A stretch of 64,000 bases of DNA from Hybos culiciformis (lineage: Eukaryota > Arthropoda > Insecta > Diptera > Hybotidae). Made by a program: the position numbers and the translations under genes. Below are positions 24,574 through 35,799 of this stretch, in pieces. How positions within the stretch are numbered: the first letter of the stretch is position 1; each line of letters starts with the position of its first letter. The notes beneath the pieces were generated by a model, which searched no databases, had not been told where the DNA came from, and saw only the letters and a program-made list of their open reading frames with translations. The DNA lies in NCBI GenBank assembly GCA_964007475.1, contig OZ023273.1, positions 38,813,525 through 38,877,524 of the forward strand, read 5' to 3'.

Positions 24574-26523
24574 GGTTCGCGGGCAATTCGTCTAAAACAC
24601 TTCGTCTAAGCTCAATTCGTCGAAAACAATTTGTCTAAAACAATTCGTCTAAAACAATTCATCTAAAACAATTCATCTAAAAACAATTAGTCTAAAACAA
24701 TTAGTCTAAAACAATTTTTCTAAAATAATTCGTCTAAAACAATTCGTCTACAATTAGTCTAAAATCAATTTGTCTAAAACAATTGCGCGCGTGCGCAATT
24801 TACATGCAAAATTTTGTTAAGAGCCCTCGACGTGAAATTCTGTTTTCTATTTCTGTTTTCTATTTTTGCAGTTTTTATTTTTTGTTTTATTTTACAGAAA
24901 ATAAACGGCCGTGAAAAACGCGACAAAAATTTTACGAAAAACACCTCTAGCAGCAAATCACAAAACTATATTTGAATTTTATTTCTGTGCAGAAACTGCA
25001 ATTTATCAAAAAAAATTAAAAAATTCTTAGAAATAAATGATATTAATTAAAAATTGTTTATAACTCCGCTACACTACAGGTTAGCAACCATGAATTTCTT
25101 GGTTTGAAAATAGGTTAGCGAATGGGGTGACACACTTATAAAAGATGGTTTGGTTTGAAATTAAAAAAAAATACTTTGTAAAATTAAAAAAAAATTCTTT
25201 GTAAAAAAAAATTTTAATTTTTCGTAATTTAAAAAAAAAAAATTAATTTTTTTAATTTAAAGAAAAAATGGAAAATAAAAATAATATTCAATTTTTTTTT
25301 AAAAATATTTTAATTTATTTTCTTTTTTGACAACCTACAATTTATTATTATTTTTTTTATATCGAAGCATTTTAAAGTATGATTTTTTCTGTAAATTTTC
25401 TGCAAATTGACAGGTTATACCTTTTTTTTTTTTGAAATGCAATAAAACTATGTAGTAAAATTTCTAGGTTTGTGTCGAACCTACTTTCAAACCATGAAAA
25501 AAAAAAAAAAAAAATTTATATGGCAAACCAAGTACCAAACACAGAACGAACCCATTTTTTTCTGCAAAACATGGAATTCTGTGTTTGTAACCTGAAGTTA
25601 TTAGGAAATTAAAGAAATTCAAAATTCCACGTCACCAGTCCTGGAGAGCTTTATTTCTGCGTTTGAGATTTTTTATTATCTTTTTCCTTTACTTCAGAAT
25701 CTCAGCAAATATGTTCAAGTTTTTCAAAGGCTCATTTGGGCCAAAAAAACTCAAAATTTAAAAAATCCGCGTCACCTACCCTGGAGCCAGTTATATACTC
25801 CCTAACATATCAAAAAGATTGTATTAGCTTTAAAATCGAAGCAAAACCAAGACCCATTTTCCGCAGTGAGGGCTCTTAAATAGGGTTGTAATCCCTGATA
25901 GTGGATGAATTTTGTGACTACTTAATTTTAGACGAATTGTCCGCATATTCCGTCCTACACAAATTTAATATTAATTAAATATTAAAAATATAATAAATGA
26001 AAATTTGTTTTCTTTTTTAATTTAAATTGAATAAGGTAGTTGAATTTGATACAATATAGTTTTAGTAATTAATTAATTTTAAACGATTTTCCTTCTGAAA
26101 CAAACTCCTTTTCAACAAAAATTTTTTAGACGAATTGCCCTTTTAGACGAAATTTTATTAGATGATTAATTTTTAGACAAATTGCACTTTTAGACGAAAT
26201 GTTATTACGAGCCCTGCATCATAAGACCTCGTTCTACTTATTTCCAGTTTTCTCCAGTTTTGTTTTGACAAACCTTTTTTAGGAGTTTTTTTTTTAACTT
26301 AAAAAAAATTTTTTTTTATAAAGACCAAAAACTCCTAAAAAAGGTTTGTCTAAGGAAAAAAATACAAAACTGGAGAAAACTGGAAAAAAGTAGAACAAAA
26401 ACAAAAAAAAACCCGTACGAGGTCTTATGATGCAGGGCTCGTAGGTAGTAATAGTTTTTAGACTAATTGTTTATAGACTAATTATTTATAGACGAATTAT
26501 TTAAGACGAATATTCCGAATACC
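24574..26523. mobile_element. Foldback TIR element of AATTCGTCTAAAAC words
   Basis: Termini are GGTTCGCGGGCAATTCGTC at the left and, reversed, GGTATTCGGAATATTCGTC at the right. Both sides carry the 9-base duplication ATCTTAATC (24565-24573 and 26524-26532). The left 200 bases repeat CAATTCGTCTAAAA many times; the right end (25,920-26,200 and 26,450-26,510) repeats the complement. The 1.1-kb interior has no recognisable gene. A separate MITE is nested at 26218-26441. The 8-9 bp duplication suggests a hAT- or Mutator-type non-autonomous element. Confidence 0.75.
26218..26441. mobile_element. Nested palindromic MITE, TA duplication
   Basis: Inverted ends CGAGCCCTGCATCATAAGAC...GTCTTATGATGCAGGGCTCG, continuing inward through AAAACTGGAGAAAACTGGA-type blocks, so nearly the entire element can fold on itself. 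TA on each side fits Tc1/mariner-type insertion. It interrupts the right half of the element at 24574-26523. Confidence 0.75.
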
Positions 26524-27081
26524 ATCTTAATCACCTGATCTAAATCTAAATTTTGAAGACTTATGAAGTTGAACAAAAATTCAATCTTTTTGAAAATGGT
26601 TGTGCATTTCGATTATGAAGGAAAATTTGGAAAAAAAATAAAATATTTTTGTCATTACTAAATATTCTTGTTGAAAAGATAAATATGACTTCTGACAAAA
26701 AATACGTAATCTATAGAAGTACACTAAGAAACAAATTTCTTGTTATTAGAAGATTGCCTTTCCAGATTTTAATGTATTGATTATTATTTAGCAAATTTCT
26801 GTTACCGCTGTGTTTAACTGGACGCGAATGTGACGTTATAAATAAAAAATATCGTATATAAAACCAAACAAATAAAAAACAGGAAAAACACACATAAAGT
26901 GATGGGCGAGGCAATTTTTTATTTGTTGAAAAAAATTTGCAGTGAGTCCAGTTCTATAGATTACATATTTTTTGCTTTTGAGATCATAATCAAAATAAAC
27001 GGTTCATTATTTGATAAAATAAGTATTATATAGTTCTTAAATTTAAAAAACATTAAAAAAAAAGTTTTTCCTTTATAATTT

Positions 27082-27362
27082 TTACATTTCCTGAACATAT
27101 TCAATTTTAATTTTTCTTTCACGTTTTTTACGGCGAATAATTTCCTCATGGGTATGATATCGATTTAGTGGAATAACCATGTCTCTTAACGTGTAAACCC
27201 TTGAACGACATTTTTGGTTCCACCACTGATTACATCTCCAATATTTTTTCTCCTCACCACTTGCAAGTATTAAAACTTTTTCATAAATATACGGTTGTCC
27301 ATTGTAAATTAATTGTATTTTATTTCTTGATGTTGTTGCATATTCGGCTGGTTCGATGCCCA
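27082..27362 (-). CDS. mod(mdg4): mod(mdg4)-like alternative 3' exon (- strand), FLYWCH tail 6
   Basis: Follows acceptor TTTTTTTAATTTAG on the minus strand and opens with TG (shared phase). 92 residues. Finger: IQLIYNGQPYIYEKV, YWRC, KCRSRVYT, YHTH, with a histidine pair HTH rather than HNH. Then a basic tail RRKKRERK. It is a clear tandem paralogue of the next tail at 28080-28360, with identical lengths (281 bases) and shared NQWWNQKCRSRVYT and VIPLNRYHTH segments. Confidence 0.85.
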
Positions 27363-27560
27363 CTAAATTAAAAAAACAAAAATGAAAGGGTTAATTTTTG
27401 CTTGTAACGTAAAAACATATAGGTATATAATTTGTTTTTTTCAATTAAACTTTTCTACTCTTGCGTCTTCCCTTTTTTGCTGAATTATTTTAAGGCATCT
27501 GATTATTTCAAGTATAATAATAATCGAGGTTGGTAAAGTGAGTCAAATAGTCTAGGTTAG

Positions 27561-27653
27561 ACCATAAAGTAAGTATAAATAAGAGAAATTCATTCCATAC
27601 AAAAAATACAAATTAAAAAAATTAATTTCTATTATTTATACTTACTTTATGGT
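27561..27653. mobile_element. Short MITE, ACCATAAAG family
   Basis: 93-base deletion derivative of the element at 21365-21576. Ends ACCATAAAGTAAGTATAAAT and its inverse, flanked by TAG on both sides. It lies between FLYWCH tails 6 and 7. Confidence 0.7.
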
Positions 27654-28079
27654 TAGACCGTCTGCTTTAACCTAATTTTTATTTTCAAATTGAGGTAGTT
27701 AAATTATAGTAAATACTCCGCAGTATTAATTTGTACTTAAACTTCCGATAGTAAAAAATACGATTCAAAAAAGAATATTAAACAAAAAATCATTTGTTGA
27801 AAGGCCAATTGTTTCAGCATTGAATTTCAAAAACATTTTTCGATAATAATTTCAGTTCATGAAATAATTATATTTAAAAAGAATGTAATCATTTTTTCAG
27901 AAGTATTGAAAATAATATTATTTGAAAATTAGACAGAACAACGAAAGTCATTAGAAAACTTGTTTTTACGACACTAAAATAAATAAAAATTAAAATAACA
28001 AGAAAATTTAAAAAATAAAATGTTATATTTCAGATTTTTAAAAAGTTTTAAAAACACTTCATAGTTTCAGAATCTTCGT

Positions 28080-28360
28080 CTATATATTATATAATCTTAT
28101 TTTTGTTTTATTTGGACCTCGTTTTTTTCGTGTCACAATTTCAGAATGTGTATGATATCGATTTAAAGGAATTACAATTTCATTTATTGTGTACACTCTT
28201 GAACGACATTTTTGATTCCACCATTGATTACATCTCCAAAATAATTTCTCATCTCCGTCTGGTGTTAAAACTTTTTTATCAAGAATATATGGTTGCCCAT
28301 TATAAATTAATTGAATTCGGTTTCTTGATGTTGTCGAATATACAGCTGGATCAATTATTT
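28080..28360 (-). CDS. mod(mdg4): mod(mdg4)-like alternative 3' exon (- strand), FLYWCH tail 7
   Basis: Follows acceptor TTTTTAATTTTTTTAG and opens with AA (shared phase), then 92 residues to TAG. Finger: IQLIYNGQPYILDKK, FWRC, KCRSRVYT, YHTH. It has no ATG near its 5' end, so an ATG-based ORF search misses it and instead reports a spurious + strand frame over it. Near-duplicate of tail 6, from which it is separated by about 0.7 kb. This looks like a fairly recent tandem exon duplication. Confidence 0.85.
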
Positions 28361-28462
28361 CTAAAAAAATTAAAAAGAGTCAGAAAAATGAAAAAAAAAA
28401 TGCCAAGGCTGAAAGATTAATTAAGCAAACAACTATAATTTTATATTTAAATGTTTTTATTT

Positions 28463-29413
28463 TTATAATAAAAGCATAGAATCTCCATTTTTTTCGAATT
28501 TTTTCATCATCCTCATAGATGGCAAATGATTATGCTCTGGTTTGGTAACTGATAATTTATAAAGGTCATTAGGTTGTTTCGTTGTTGTAGCTCTTGCATG
28601 ACAAGGTGGTTTATTTACTTGTCTGAAAAATAGAAAATTGAAAAAAAAAATTAATACTAATTTAATATTAATCTACTGAGAAAGCATGACTGTATTGTAT
28701 TTTATTTTCATGCAACATTAAAAACTTAAACATTTTCATGCAACATTAAAAAATTAAACGATGAAAAAATTAATAAGACTTCAATTTTAAAAATGTTCTC
28801 AATATTGTACTAAAATAATACCTTGTTCTGCAACACCAATAAATTGTATCACCAATTTCATTATTTTTTGCGAAAGTAAATCCATTATAAACCTTGAAAT
28901 AAATAAATAAATAAATAGGTCACCATCAAAAAGTTAACTAAAAAATGTTGATAAATTTTGGAACAAAATAAAATGAAATCAATTAGTCTAATTTGCATCT
29001 TGGCGCACCAATTTAAATAGTAGACATTTTTATTTATGATTCAAATCTCAATGCAGAGAAAATGATTCATACGCGAATCAAAAAATTTAAAAAAAAAACA
29101 AAAAACACAACTTCAGACAATGCCAGAAAAGCATTGACAACGTAGACTCAAATACATAAATAGCAGAACAATTGTAAAGTACTCACTAATAAATATTTCC
29201 CACGCTGGCCTCGAATAAATTGTAAATTTTGATTCTCTAAAATAACTTCTTGATTGCTGCTATTTCTTGATAACACAACGCAAGGTTGTTCAATGAGTTT
29301 CGGTGGTTTTTTAAACAAATCCAGTTCAGTGAAATCTTGAGGTAAGGAAATATGATGCTCTTCTTTTTTTATAAAATCCGATGAGCCTTTTTTTAAGAAA
29401 TTCGAAATGAAAT
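28463..29413 (-). CDS. mod(mdg4): mod(mdg4)-like alternative 3' exons (- strand), three-exon FLYWCH tail 8
   Basis: Three minus-strand exons: 29187-29413, 28822-28892 and 28463-28622. The first follows TTATTTCTTTTTTAG, opens with AT (shared phase), and ends FIRGQRGKYLL before the donor GTGAGT. The second adds VYNGFTFAKN and IYWCCRT. The third, after TATTTTTCAG, adds PPCHARA and EHNH and a short tail. Splicing rebuilds one uninterrupted finger (LLVYNGF, YWCC, PCHARA, HNH); phases are 0 and 2 at the two internal junctions. The ORF at 29148-29441 is just exon one read through its splice sites. Confidence 0.8.
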
Positions 29414-30213
29414 CTAAAAAAGAAATAAATAACAAAAACAATTACATTTATGAAAACTAAACAAACAAAAAAATTTTAACGATTAATTTCTATTTTAATT
29501 CTTTACGTTAATGTTTCAATATTTACGTATTATTGTTACCTGCTTAAATGAAAAATTAATTCTGAAATTAAAAGAAAAATATATCGAATAGAACTTTTAT
29601 ATTACTTTATTTTTAAAATTTTTATAAATGAAATAAAAAAAATTAATTTGAATTAAAAAATGTTCGCATTATTTTTAGGACAGAAATACATTTTTCTTTT
29701 ACAAAAATCTAATTTTAGTTTTAAATTTTTTTTTCATTTATTAAGCACATATTTAGTTTTTAAAATTTACTATAATTAAAATTAAAATATGTAAATTTAA
29801 TTTAGTTATTATAACACATCAAACACTTCTATTTCGAAATCCTATTTTCGAATTGTTATTTGCCTGTTTTTGTCGTTTTTATGCAGACTTTCTGTTAAAA
29901 ATATAGATAAAATTCTTTTCCTTTGGTTTTAATTTAATAAAAATTAAAGGTAGTGTTCATTTTCATATTATAATTGAATAAGTCGCGTGAAAATAATAAA
30001 TTCAATATTATAAAAAAGTTCTATCCTGTACAAAGTACATATAATAAAAATAAGGAAATGTATATATGACTTGACTTTACTTCAAGCTTTCAATATGAAA
30101 GTAATTTGTTAAGAACCAGTAACATATTCTTAAAAAATTATAAAATTATTTGAATGAACATTAATGCAACGATTCCATATAAATTTCTTTGAAACTTTCT
30201 TTAAAAGTTGTTT
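29414..30213. other. Spacer, AT-rich
   Basis: Between tails 8 and 9. Nothing recognised beyond AT-rich low-complexity sequence. Confidence 0.4.
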
Positions 30214-30757
30214 TCAGTAACTGTTTGAAAACTTTTTGTTTTTTGTGAAGTTTTTTAATAAAAATTCGGTTCCATGTAGATTGGATAATATTGGTAAATG
30301 TGTATGATTTGGATTTGTCTCTCGAACTATTCTAAGACCATCTTTTACTTGCGTCACCACTCGAGCTCGACATTTTGCCTTATGATACATAGTGCATTTG
30401 TAGTCTCTAGTTGTTTTGAATACTGATGTTTTTTCATTTGGTCTAGAAATAAACGTTTTGCTTTAGTTTTTTAATAATTATCGTAAGATTTTAAGTTATT
30501 GAGTGTTGTTATATTAGGTACTGTAATTATGACTATCGTAATTATTTTATCAATTTGCTATTTTAGATTTCATTAAAAAAACAAATTTGTATTTAGGGAA
30601 AAAAAAGAGTTCATACCCCGGACTATGCATATAATACACATTTAATTTAGAAATAAAAAAACAATAACTTACGTGTAAGTATTTTTACAATGGATTAATA
30701 ATTTTGTTCCTCGCTTTGAATATGTGTAACTTAGGCTATCAATTATAACGTCATAAC
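30214..30757 (-). CDS. mod(mdg4): mod(mdg4)-like alternative 3' exons (- strand), split FLYWCH tail 9
   Basis: Two minus-strand exons: 30673-30757 and 30214-30442. The first follows AACTTCTTCCAG, opens with GT (shared phase), encodes VIIDSLSYTYSKRGTK and ends at donor GTAAGT. The second follows TTTATTTCTAG and supplies DYKC, KCRARV and NHTH. The usual tryptophan before the first cysteine is replaced by tyrosine, and the aromatic half is divergent (LLIHCKNTYT), so this is one of the more derived fingers. It was not visible as a single ORF. Confidence 0.7.
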
Positions 30758-31216
30758 CTGGAAGAAGTTTAAATTGTTAGAAAACTTAAGATTTTCAATA
30801 AGATTTTAACCGTAATACATAATTAAATGTTAAAAAATTGTATTCAAAGTAAAACTAAAAAATATTAAAATCATTGATTAAACAGAATTCGAAAATGTTT
30901 TTAATTGCCACTTAACTAAGATGTGATATTAAAACGTTTAACAGATCCAAATATAGCAATATCTAATTATCTATCAAGTAATTTGGAGCCAAAACTGTTT
31001 CTGATTCCGAAGTATTCGAGTAATTTTTGATTATGTATACAAAAATCATAACATTTCTTAATACATATTTTCTGCAATTAAAATTTTTAACAAAATGAAA
31101 CCGACATAATATTTAATTTTTTCAAAGATTTAATCAAAATTATTTTAAACAAATAGAAGCAAGATAGAATCCTAATAATGATTTTTCAAACATGCCTCGA
31201 TCTATTTATTCGCTTA

Positions 31217-31554
31217 TTAATGATTGTGCTTTGGAAAAGTAATTTTAATTTTTCCGTTTAATTTTATTAACACCGCCCTTGCTTTACAACTTGATCGAAA
31301 TTTTGAACATTTTAAATAATAAGTTGTTGGAGATTGTGATCCAATCACAAAACGATAATCATTAATCAAGATATTCTGCAAATTTAATACTTTCATTGAT
31401 GGTTTCAATAGACTTTTAGATGAATCTGATGTTGATTTTGTTTCTAACAAACTTTCAAATTTTTGAATTTTTGTTTCACTGATACTTGGATTCTTTGAAG
31501 CTTTTGATTCTTTTTTTTTTCTACTAAACAGATGTTGATTTTGACGATAGTAAC
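31217..31554 (-). CDS. mod(mdg4): mod(mdg4)-like alternative 3' exon (- strand), FLYWCH tail 10
   Basis: Follows TTTATTGTAG and opens with GT (shared phase). About 111 residues. The first ~60 are Ser/Lys-rich (includes SRKKKESKASK). The finger is FVIGSQSPTTYYLKC, SCKARA and KHNH, and the stop codon comes directly after HNH, so the zinc-binding histidine ends the protein. Internal ATG at 31450 would lose the spacer region. Confidence 0.75.
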
Positions 31555-32029
31555 CTACAATAAATCGAAGACAAATTATGTTTAGTTAGACACTACACTT
31601 AAATATTATGTACAATTCTATATTAATATTATTTTTAAAACATAAATTAGAGTAATTTTTTTGAAAGCCTTGCATTATTTGAACGAATTCGAACTGATCG
31701 TTGTGCAATTTTTTTGATTATGTATGTAATGTGCTCCTTTCAGAATATTAATAATGAATATTATCTATTTTAACAAAATATAAGCTTATGATTTACTTTT
31801 AAGACTTTTTAAGTTATCGTGTAAAAAACCAATTTTTTTCAATTTTGTCTTATATGGCAAACTAATTTTCATTCCAATTTCCTTCAAGTATTTGAAAAAA
31901 TGTAGGAAAACTTTCCATTTAGAGGCCTAAATATGAAAAAAAAAATTACAAAATTTTCTAATACATATTAATTTTCTTATTTTAATTATTTTTTTTATAA
32001 ATTTATGATAATACAGCAAAATTGTATTA

Positions 32030-32160
32030 TAAATTATTTTTTCAGCTGAAAATTCCTCAAAGTGCGTGTGATTAGAACAAGAATACGAAAGTGATCACCA
32101 TGTCTTATGACACGGGCATTCGTACACGCAAAGTACCTTGAGGAGTATAATTTATAATAT
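32030..32160. repeat. Imperfect inverted repeat
   Basis: ATTATAAATTAT and CCTCAAAGTGCGTGT at the left recur inverted as ACACGCAAAGTACCTTGAGG and ATAATTTATAAT at the right. Possible small MITE, lying just downstream of tail 11 on the minus strand. No duplication identified. Confidence 0.4.
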
Positions 32161-32235
32161 TTTTAAATTATGAGTTGATCACAGATCTTATTTTTTTTTG
32201 TATAAATGTTATCGCATTTTATTTACAAAATTCTT

Positions 32236-32459
32236 TCAATGATTGTGTGAGCTTTTATTAAATTTAATTAAATTTTGTTGACTATTTGTTACACATCTAG
32301 CATTGCACTTTGGGTGCTGAAAACAGACCCAATTGAATTCTGTTTTATATGCAGCTTCTAATTTATATTGAAAATTTTTCCATAACAAAATACGCAAATG
32401 ACGATCATTTCTGGTAATTGTAAAATCTACATTTTGATACCAATTTCCCGGCATAATTT
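32236..32459 (-). CDS. mod(mdg4): mod(mdg4)-like alternative 3' exon (- strand), FLYWCH tail 11
   Basis: Follows TTTTATTCCAG and opens with AA (shared phase). Only 73 residues, the most compact tail. Contains LRILLWKNFQYKLE, NWVC, KCNARC and SHNH, with the stop directly after HNH as in tail 10. The first cysteine pair is closely spaced (VCFQHPKC). Confidence 0.75.
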
Positions 32460-33075
32460 CTGGAATAAAAATAAATTAATAGAATGTGGATAACGGAAAA
32501 AATGCTGTGAAATAATTGTTTATCGCGCATTAAGTTTCAACAAAAATTGGTATAAAATAAATATATAATTAAATAATTATAAAACATTCAACCATATAAT
32601 TTCAGAAGATCTGAAAGATTTTTGGCAAATAAGGGCTAATGTTAATTTTTATTTAACTTACCTAAAATATTTCTGCTACATTGATTTATTAAGTTTACAC
32701 GTTGTTACGTTTTCAAAAAATGTTTGTAAACCATTTATATTTTCTTTGAAACTTATGTTTTATTATGTTTGAACAAAAATTTGCCAAACTTTTATTAACT
32801 AACTCTTCAAAGAATTTTACTGGAATCAAGCCATTTTTTTTGTTTCTTCTGAATGGAAATCCATAAGCTTTCTGATATAATACTTAAATATTATTAAATT
32901 CAAATTATAATACTTAAATATTATGAAATTCAAATAAAGCAAGGTATCACAAAGTAAAAGAAGTATAAACAAACTAATGAAAAATGCAAAAATTACATAA
33001 TTTTATCCCAGAATTTAACATCTCTATTTCTGTTTTGTAGTCAAAAAATTAATAAGAATACATAAAATTAACTTA

Positions 33076-33353
33076 TTAAGTAATTTTACTTTTATAAGAA
33101 CATAAATTTTCTTTTTTTATAACTGGTTCATGGTTATGAGCTCTATTCCCTAATTTTATAGCATTTTCACCAGCTGTAATACATCTAGCTGGGCATTTCA
33201 AACGTGAATTACTATTTTTGTTACACACCCAATTAGTTGTTGAAAAATACTTTCTTTCAGCAGTATATAAATAACCATGAAATACTAAATTTAAGCCACC
33301 TCGACGATTAGTTGAAAAATGATATGGTGCAGAAAGCCATACTCCAACGTTAT
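33076..33353 (-). CDS. mod(mdg4): mod(mdg4)-like alternative 3' exon (- strand), FLYWCH tail 12
   Basis: Follows AATTATTTTTTTTAG and opens with AT (shared phase). 91 residues to TAA. One of the most canonical fingers: FSTNRRGGLNLVFHGYLY, NWVC, KCPARC, AHNH. It has no early ATG and so does not appear in an ATG-based ORF scan. Short tail of 20 residues after the histidines. Confidence 0.8.
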
Positions 33354-34379
33354 CTAAAAAAAATAATTATAATTATTCATATTTTTATACTTATTTATTA
33401 AATTAACTATTTTTGGATCTTTATGCTTTATACATATCTAGAAATTTATTATTAAATATTAAATCGCAGTCAAAACAATAAGGTATATCATTCATTACGT
33501 TTTTGTCCTTTTTTCAAACATTGAACAATGAAGATATATGTATTTTATAAGTTAAGTGTTAAGAGAAAACAAATTAGATACTAGATACGACTACATATAA
33601 AAATCTAGATATTAATCTTATCTACAATTTAAATAAAAAACTTATTGAACATAAACTTAATTAGTATCAATGACTAAAAGAATTATTCGCATCAAACGAT
33701 CATTCAAAAAAAGTAAGTCTTACAATGAAAAAAATTTTAATTCATAATAATTTTTTCCGTTTTTTTTAATTTAAAGTTTATTTTTTCTTTGCAACCAATG
33801 TTTTATAATAATTGATGTATTTGTTGAAACACTTTGTTATTTTCTAAAATTTAAAAATAAAAACTATTATAATATTTTCATTTTTACATATTTTTTTTCC
33901 TTTTATACGTCATTTACAATTTTATTCCATTTATACGTCTTTTACAATTTTATTTAGTAGATAATGAAATCTGAAAGCATTAAATTTATCTTTTATTAAT
34001 ATTCACAAAAAATTTCCAATACTAATAATCCATAATAATAAGCCACATTTTAATAAAGGCAATGTTAAGATATGAAAAAAATGCCAATTTTATTACAATC
34101 GTTAAAATCGATTATGTTCTATCATTTTATATGTTTTAAATAATATTAAAAAGTATTAGATTAACTTTAAATCTGACATCTTATGTTATAATATTAATGA
34201 AATATGTATTATGTATACATATTAATTTGGTAATTGATAGAATAATTTTAAGTAATGATTGATTTAATACTACATATATATTATTATCTTTAAAATAATA
34301 TCACCTTTATATAATAAAATAAATTTTGAATCTAAAAAAAATTACGTTATAAAATTTCTTTATGTATATATATATATCT

Positions 34380-34609
34380 TTAACAACCTGTTTTTCTGCT
34401 AAGATGCTTTTTCAATTGTTGTTTTGTTGTAAAAGTCTTTTCACACCGGCAACACATATAATTTTTTAATTGAAAATGAATGGCCTTAAGATGTTTTTTC
34501 AGCGCTGAAAAATCACTTAATCCTTTATTACAATGATTACACCTAACTTTTTTTGTTGCTGGTATAAATGTTTCAAGTATCCGACCAGGTCGTTTATAAA
34601 TTTCCTGAC
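34380..34609 (-). CDS. mod(mdg4): mod(mdg4)-like alternative 3' exon (- strand) with two C2H2-type fingers
   Basis: Follows AATTTTATTTCAG and opens with GT in the shared phase. 75 residues to TAA. Not FLYWCH. The first finger is C-x2-C-x12-H-x4-H (RCNHCNKGL...KKHLKAIH). The second is C-x2-C-x12-H-x6-C (MCCRCEKTF...KKHLSRKTGC), ending at a cysteine, so a C2HC variant. Classical DNA-binding fingers on a mod(mdg4) tail resemble the arrangement at the related BTB gene lola. No ATG lies near the start, so ORF searches miss it. Alternative: an exon of an unrelated minus-strand zinc-finger gene. Confidence 0.7.
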
Positions 34610-35112
34610 CTGAAATAAAATTAAAAACTTTAAATGAGAAAAATTATTTTAAGAAATTGGAAACCCTGAAGTCTAGATATTGAAAAAAAAACATTGATTA
34701 CAACTAAATAGTTATTCAGTCAACTTTTTAAAGTAATGTTTTCTAAAAAGTTTCTCTTAATGTTACTACTAGAACTACAAGATGATCATACCTGATGTAA
34801 GAATAAGATTTACGACCAATTTCTTGCAATTTCAATGTTAATGACAACTCATATGATACACCAACACGCATTTGAAATTGAACTTCGTTAAGAAAAATAC
34901 ATTTTATTTTACTGTAAAATTATTAAATTATAAATTCATATGCAGTGAGTGTGTTCCTGTGGATTGGGATTTCAAACAACCAATTAGTTAAATTGATTAA
35001 CTAATTAAAGTAATTCTCTAAACAATAAAACTTAAATCCAATTCGTATTTATAAATGTAATAGTTTTTTTTTAAACAAAATTAAAATTTAATTTCTTATT
35101 TTTGTATTTAAC

Positions 35113-35233
35113 TTTCTTTTATTAGAAGAAAACAATTGATTAATTTAACTATGATTATGACATCCTCCCATAGTTTCTTTTATTAGAAGAAACAATTGAT
35201 TAATTTAACTATGATTATGACATCCTCTCATAG
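35113..35233 (+). repeat. Tandem duplication, about 61-bp unit, over an exon end
   Basis: Copy one at 35113-35173 and copy two at 35174-35233 differ by one indel and one substitution. Each includes the complement of the last codons (HNHS) and the stop of FLYWCH tail 13, so the terminal zinc-ligand codons exist twice; only the copy nearer the exon body is used. Confidence 0.85.
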
Positions 35234-35431
35234 ATTTAATATAATTTTCAACAGTAACTATTCGCGATGTACATTTGATGTGTTTTGCTCGTGCTTTCAA
35301 ACATTCCCAATAACATGTATTTTTTATTCGACGATTTAAAGTGAAAGCTTTTTGATCAACTGTTAACATTAAATTCCCTCGTGGACTTTTGACAAATTTT
35401 AAAGTTGAATTCTTTTGAATGTTAAAAGTAA
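35205..35431 (-). CDS. mod(mdg4): mod(mdg4)-like alternative 3' exon (- strand), FLYWCH tail 13
   Basis: Follows TCTTATTTTTTTCAG and opens with TT (shared phase). 74 residues. Finger: FVKSPRGNLMLTVDQKAF, YWEC, KCTSRI, CHNH, then Ser and stop. The ATG-based frame starting at 35519 begins inside the intron. The 3' end of the exon is tandemly duplicated just downstream. Confidence 0.75.
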
Positions 35432-35799
35432 CTGAAAAAAATAAGACAAAGATATAGAAATATGAAATAGTTAACCAAAATAAATTTTTATTACTATGTT
35501 TTATCAAAAATAAACACAATAAAACAATGTTTTTATTTTTTTTTTAATTCTGATAGATTATATTTATACTTATTTATTTCTTAAGTAAAATTATTAAATT
35601 TTATTTATTTTTGTACATTTTTTCATATTCAATCATTAGAAATAATTTAATAAAATTTTAGGTAAATACCTACTAATTTAAAAATTATAACATCAGTAAA
35701 TTTTTACAAAAACAATTTATAAGTAGTTACGATTTATGTACATACCTAAATTGTATTAATTTAATATTTTTTGGAATTACTTTTTAGACATTTAAATTA

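Noticed and set aside
24580..24790. CRISPR-like array of AATTCGTCTAAAAC
   Set aside because: No regular spacers; words touch or overlap, occur inverted at the other end, and are inside a TIR element in a eukaryotic genome.
28103..28420. Plus-strand 105-aa ORF
   Set aside because: Antisense of the minus-strand FLYWCH tail 7, which has the domain and splice acceptor.
32016..32170. Regulatory hairpin next to tail 11
   Set aside because: Kept only as a weak repeat; imperfect arms and no conserved context to support a regulatory role.
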